This document shows, piece by piece, positions 6,108 to 8,598 of a stretch of 8,598 nt of DNA (position 1 is its first letter; every line of letters begins with the position of its first letter). Position numbers and translations under genes: made by a program. Under the pieces are notes generated by a model that was given only the letters and a program-made list of their open reading frames with translations, did no database searches and was not told the DNA's origin. Origin of the DNA: Dehalococcoidia bacterium (GTDB lineage Bacteria; Chloroflexota; Dehalococcoidia; GIF9; AB-539-J10); assembly GCA_029859145.1 (NCBI GenBank), contig JAOUDT010000042.1, positions 1 through 8,598 on the forward strand, given 5' to 3'.

Positions 6108-7256
6108 TCAACCCAGGTCCCAGTCTCCAACCTCGCACTGACCATATAAATTCCATCCCAGAGCAACGACGGTGCCGTCGGACTTAAGCCCCACCGTGTG
6201 GAAGCTGCCTGCGGCGACATAGACAATGTCTGTCCGGCCGCTGACATCACTCTGCCCGTAGGCATTGGACCCCACAGCGACCATAGTGCCATCGGACTTA
6301 AGCCCCACCGTGTGCAAGCCGCCCGCGGCGACCTGGACGATGCCCGTCCAGTTGCCTACATCGCACTGCCCGGAGGAGTTATCTCCCACAGCAACTACAG
6401 TGCCGTCGCCCTTAAGCCCCACCGTGTGCAAGCCGCCCGCGGCGACCTGGACGATGTCCGTCCAGTTGCCTACATCGCACTGCCCGGAGGTGTTGTCTCC
6501 CACAGCGACTACGGTGCCGTCGAGGTTGAGCCCTATTGTGTGACCGCCGCCTGCCGCGACCTGTATGATGTGCGTCCAGTTGCCTACGTCGCGCTGCCCG
6601 GAGGTGTTATCTCCCGCGGCGACCACGGTGCCGTCAGACTTAAGCCCCACTGTCTCTAAGCCGCCCGCAGCGACCTGGATTATGTCCGTCCAGTCGTCCA
6701 CAGCACACTGTCCGCTCCAGTTCATTCCAATCGCGACCACAGTGACATCGGACTTAAGCCCCACTGTGTGATATTTGCCGGCGGCGACCTGGAAGACGTA
6801 CGTCCAGCTGTCCAAATCACACTGCCGGTAGGAGGTATCTCCCATGGCCAACACGGTGCCGCTGCTCCTAAGCCCCACTGTGTGCTTCTCGCCTGCGGCG
6901 AGGCCATATCGCTTGACGAAGTTGGCAGTTATAGAGTAGTTGTTGCTCATGGTGATGCTAGTTGTAGGGGCATTGACATTGGAGATCGTGTCTATGTCAC
7001 CAGTCCAGCAGGCAAATAGGTAGCCGTTAGTCGGAGCCGCCACCAGGTTGACCACCGTTCCGTTGCCATAGGTAAAATTCCCCCCTCCAGGAGTGTTTAC
7101 CGACCCTCCAGCGGTAGTGTCGATGATGAGGGTATAAGAAACAGGAGCGGTATACTGACCGCAGCCTACAATCCCGCCAATTAAGGCTAGCGTGACCAGA
7201 AAAAGGCTAATTCTTGCCACGTAGCGGTGTTTTCTCAAGCTAATCATTGTCTTCAT
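6108..7256 (-). CDS. lipoprotein with an InlB-type repeat and a seven-unit RCC1-like propeller (382 aa)
   Basis: The N-terminus is a lipoprotein signal: basic MKTMISLRKHRYVAR, hydrophobic ISLFLVTLALIGG, then lipobox IVGC with Cys32. Residues about 40-113 form one InlB B-type repeat (YTLIIDTTAGGSVNTPGGG ... GYLFACWTGD ... ITANF), a small beta domain of surface proteins. From residue 119 to the end are seven RCC1-like units of exactly 38 residues (AAG at 120, 158, 196, 234, 272, 310 and 348), with consensus VAAGGLHTVGLKSDGTVVAVG and GQCDVGNWTDIVQ. Seven units suit a closed seven-bladed propeller. The last unit lacks the TDIVQ strand, while ANFVKRYG before unit 1 could supply it. A strong GAGGTGA precedes the ATG. 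The role is probably binding at the outer cell surface; no enzyme motif is visible. Unit DNA copies near 6290-6490 are almost identical at 114-base spacing. Confidence 0.88.
   Translation of the reverse strand: MKTMISLRKHRYVARISLFLVTLALIGGIVGCGQYTAPVSYTLIIDTTAGGSVNTPGGGNFTYGNGTVVNLVAAPTNGYLFACWTGDIDTISNVNAPTTSITMSNNYSITANFVKRYGLAAGEKHTVGLRSSGTVLAMGDTSYRQCDLDSWTYVFQVAAGKYHTVGLKSDVTVVAIGMNWSGQCAVDDWTDIIQVAAGGLETVGLKSDGTVVAAGDNTSGQRDVGNWTHIIQVAAGGGHTIGLNLDGTVVAVGDNTSGQCDVGNWTDIVQVAAGGLHTVGLKGDGTVVAVGDNSSGQCDVGNWTGIVQVAAGGLHTVGLKSDGTMVAVGSNAYGQSDVSGRTDIVYVAAGSFHTVGLKSDGTVVALGWNLYGQCEVGDWDLG
6153..6902 (-). repeat. 114-base tandem coding repeats of the RCC1-like propeller
   Basis: The seven protein units are matched by DNA repeats of 114 bases. 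The closest pair is the stretch starting near 6297 (CTTAAGCCCCACCGTGTGCA on the plus strand) and the one near 6411, which differ at few positions over about 90 bases. Outer units are more diverged, which suggests recent duplication or gene conversion in the middle of the array. Confidence 0.75.
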
Positions 7257-7259
7257 TTC

Positions 7260-7266
7260 TCACCTC
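7260..7266 (-). promoter_or_regulatory. strong Shine-Dalgarno GAGGTGA for the RCC1-like lipoprotein
   Basis: On the minus strand GAGGTGA is a seven-base match to the 16S rRNA 3' end. It stands three bases before ATG 7256-7254, supporting that start over the ATG four codons in. Confidence 0.75.
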
Positions 7267-7435
7267 TCTAAATTCCTGTAAGTGTCTGATTAAGTGCAAT
7301 AGAGTGTTCCTATTTGTGCCGACTGTCTGCCAGATTTCGGCAGCTCCATTTCATATCCATATCTATCCTCCTGGCAGGGCTAATAGCCTATTACCATACG
7401 AATGGCCTATTACCTCTGTCATATAGATAGTCGCC

Positions 7436-7453
7436 AAAAAAGGGAGAATCCCT
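7436..7453 (-). terminator. candidate Rho-independent terminator on the minus strand
   Basis: Read on the minus strand, AGGGA-TTC-TCCCT forms a five-pair hairpin followed at once by a run of six T (the first shared with the stem). The stem is short but the T-tract position is correct. It would end leftward transcripts from the GLUG side before the lipoprotein promoter, keeping the two genes separate. Confidence 0.45.
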
Positions 7454-7848
7454 CGCTCTTTTCGGTACTTTCGGGGGGATCTTCTTGGATTTGCCAGCCA
7501 AGCAGAGGCACCAAAACACATTCGGCCGTCTATCGCTAGACGCATATGTAACTTCGCATAAGACGAATGGAATATAGTATAAGACCCGTTCGCTTCATCA
7601 TCAATCACCGGTTAGTAATCGTACTTTCGTAAGGGGAAGCTTGTACTCGGCCAATTGGCAGGAACACACAGGGAGTCCTCCCGAGAAACTCTGATCACCG
7701 GAATACCAATCAAATCTAGTACAAATCGGCTGCTAGTTCCCCGGAGTAATCCGATTTGCCCAGAGTAGGGGTCAATGAAATGTGAGGATAGCTCGAAACA
7801 TCGTCGCAGAATCAAGCAGTTTTGTCATGATGGTGCACTTCTCTCCTA

Positions 7849-7880
7849 TCATTGCGAGGGGCGAGGACCCAAGCAGTCTC
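7849..7880. repeat. degenerate REP-like element (TCATTGCGAG ... CAGTCTC)
   Basis: The stretch TCATTGCGAGG, a G/C-rich middle, then AAGCAGTCTC closely follows the pattern TCATTGCGAG...GAAGCAATCTC, an interspersed palindrome-type repeat common between genes in many bacterial genomes, including Dehalococcoidia. This copy has several changes (CAGTCTC for CAATCTC). It lies 27 bases past the end of the GLUG gene, a usual location. The family link is from memory. Confidence 0.5.
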
Positions 7881-7906
7881 GTTGTGCAAGCAGAATTGCC
7901 CCTATT

Positions 7907-8598
7907 TCATACAGGCTGCCAGCTCAGGAATGGGTAGGTCACGTTACTAACGATGTTCCAGATACGGGAAGAGTCAGTCTCGTTCAGAGCGACCGCGATT
8001 ATGCTCCAGCCGGCACCTGAGAAAGTGGTGATGCTCTTCATTTCGGCGGTGGTCTTGCCTGTTCCACCAGCCGAGGTAGCTTGTCCGCTCGTTTCCGTGT
8101 CCCAGAAGGATTGGCTGATAACGCCGGGGTCATACTCTCCCAGCAGGCCGCCAACAAGGGTATTACCGGTCACGTTGCCGGTAGCATAGCATTTGGTTAT
8201 GGTGCCTGCGATATTGGCTCCCGCCAGACCGCCAACAGTCGAATTGCCGGTGACATTGCCGGTGGAATAAGAGTTACTCACAGTGCCGTCACTTGCTGCC
8301 ACCAGACCGCCGACGCACCGATTGCCTGTCACGCTGCCGGTGGAATAGGAGTAGCTCACAGTGCGAAGTTCATGGAGTCCGACCAGGCCACCCACATATT
8401 CATTGCCAGTCACATCACCGGTGGAATATGAATGGCTTACGGTGCCTTCTGTGTTCGACCCCACTAGGCCGCCGACAAGACTCCCACCGATTACACTGCC
8501 GGTGGAATGGGAATTGCTCACGTCGCTATCAACTTCACTTTTTCCCACCAGACCGCCAACACACCTCTGGCCAGTCACGTTGCCAATGGAATAAGAGT
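7907..8598 (-). CDS. C-terminal part of a GLUG-repeat surface protein (partial, 5' end outside the window)
   Basis: The frame is open to the window edge; the GTG at 8578 is an internal valine, because codons for SYSIGN continue the repeat upstream. About 230 residues are visible: six units of 26-28 residues with pattern SYSTG(N/S)VTGN..VGGLVG....GTVSN, which is the GLUG motif repeat, expected to stack into a right-handed beta-helix. After the array comes a characteristic cap, SFWDTETSGQ then SAGGTGKTTAEM, and an end WNIVSNVTYPFLSWQP, as in other GLUG proteins. Such proteins are large and exported, often with adhesin or protease-like partners, but the signal peptide and any other domains lie outside the window. 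No LPXTG, PEP-CTERM or dockerin-type anchor follows the cap; the protein stops right after LSWQPV. The family call is firm; the role is inferred. Confidence 0.88.
   Translation of the reverse strand, partial: SYSIGNVTGQRCVGGLVGKSEVDSDVSNSHSTGSVIGGSLVGGLVGSNTEGTVSHSYSTGDVTGNEYVGGLVGLHELRTVSYSYSTGSVTGNRCVGGLVAASDGTVSNSYSTGNVTGNSTVGGLAGANIAGTITKCYATGNVTGNTLVGGLLGEYDPGVISQSFWDTETSGQATSAGGTGKTTAEMKSITTFSGAGWSIIAVALNETDSSRIWNIVSNVTYPFLSWQPV
7974..8598 (-). repeat. GLUG coding tandem repeats (units of about 78-84 bases)
   Basis: The six visible units give recurring DNA words on the plus strand such as GGTGGAATA followed by GAGT and CAGGCCGCC. Unit length varies between 26 and 28 codons, so the array is older or less homogenised than the 114-base RCC1 array. 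The repeats are confined to about 8105-8598; the rest of the interval codes the C-terminal cap. Confidence 0.6.

Larger units (their letters stand above)
7257..7906. other. 650-base region without a convincing gene
   Basis: The region lies between the RCC1-like lipoprotein start and the end of the GLUG-repeat gene, both on the minus strand. It is less G/C rich than the flanking repeat genes. Minus-strand frames at 7363-7608 and 7612-7815 are open but short, lack ribosome-binding sites and give unconvincing, Arg/Ser/Pro-rich products. It contains a direct repeat GCCTATTACC (7386-7395 and 7405-7414), a candidate terminator near 7436-7453 and a REP-like element at 7849-7880. No tRNA, riboswitch consensus or strong promoter is recognisable. 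The part just upstream of 7256 must hold the lipoprotein promoter. Confidence 0.6.

Noticed and set aside
6153..6902. CRISPR-like regular repeats
   Set aside because: The whole 114-base period is similar and coding, without unique spacers, so this is a protein repeat array.
6198..7019. Several plus-strand frames across the RCC1-like repeats
   Set aside because: They arise from the antisense of a repeated G/C-rich coding array and repeat with the same 114-base period; the minus strand has the signal peptide and ribosome-binding site.
7363..7815. Two short minus-strand frames (7363-7608 and 7612-7815) as genes
   Set aside because: No ribosome-binding site, atypical composition and no recognisable similarity; kept only as part of the gene-poor region.
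7953..8594. Plus-strand frames across the GLUG repeats
   Set aside because: They are antisense shadows of the GLUG array; the minus-strand frame matches the motif and its C-terminal cap.

Overview
The window looks like a bacterial chromosome fragment, probably from an environmental assembly. The protein styles suggest Chloroflexota, perhaps Dehalococcoidia: the phage tail protein with a YxGSEPD segment, the 224-residue conserved hypothetical, and the export-signalled RCC1 and GLUG repeat proteins. This placement rests on family resemblance recalled from memory and is only moderately secure. There is no rRNA, recognisable tRNA, CRISPR array, transposase or integrase.

Region 1 (1-2729, + strand) is a piece of a tailed-phage or prophage structural operon. 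It holds the 3' end of a head-gene product, two very small membrane proteins (holin-like candidates) and a 679-residue tail protein that joins a propeller-like front half to a tail-hub-like back half. The last three genes are tightly coupled: GTGA and ATGA overlaps link them. Third codon positions are strongly G/C rich. The block stops abruptly at 2729, with no further phage genes before a host-like gene on the opposite strand.

Region 2 (2744-4907) looks like ordinary host sequence. It has a charged coiled-coil protein on the minus strand, a divergent upstream region with a TATAAT box, then a complete metallo-beta-lactamase-fold hydrolase and a conserved protein of unknown function, both on the plus strand and probably co-transcribed.

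Region 3 (4908-8598, minus strand) carries export- and surface-related genes. There is a complete type IV prepilin peptidase (A24 family), with a start-less 62-codon open frame ending six bases upstream of it. Next comes a lipoprotein with an InlB-type repeat and seven RCC1-like units of exactly 38 residues. About 650 bases without a convincing gene follow, containing a candidate terminator and a degenerate interspersed palindromic-type repeat. Last is the C-terminal part of a GLUG-repeat protein that runs off the window. A pseudopilin-processing or surface-display link between these genes is possible but not shown.

I see no convincing new multi-gene system. The points most worth following up are the phage/host junction at 2729-2744, the tiny membrane-gene pair before the tail gene, the exact 38-residue propeller with very similar DNA repeats, and the start-less frame upstream of the prepilin peptidase.
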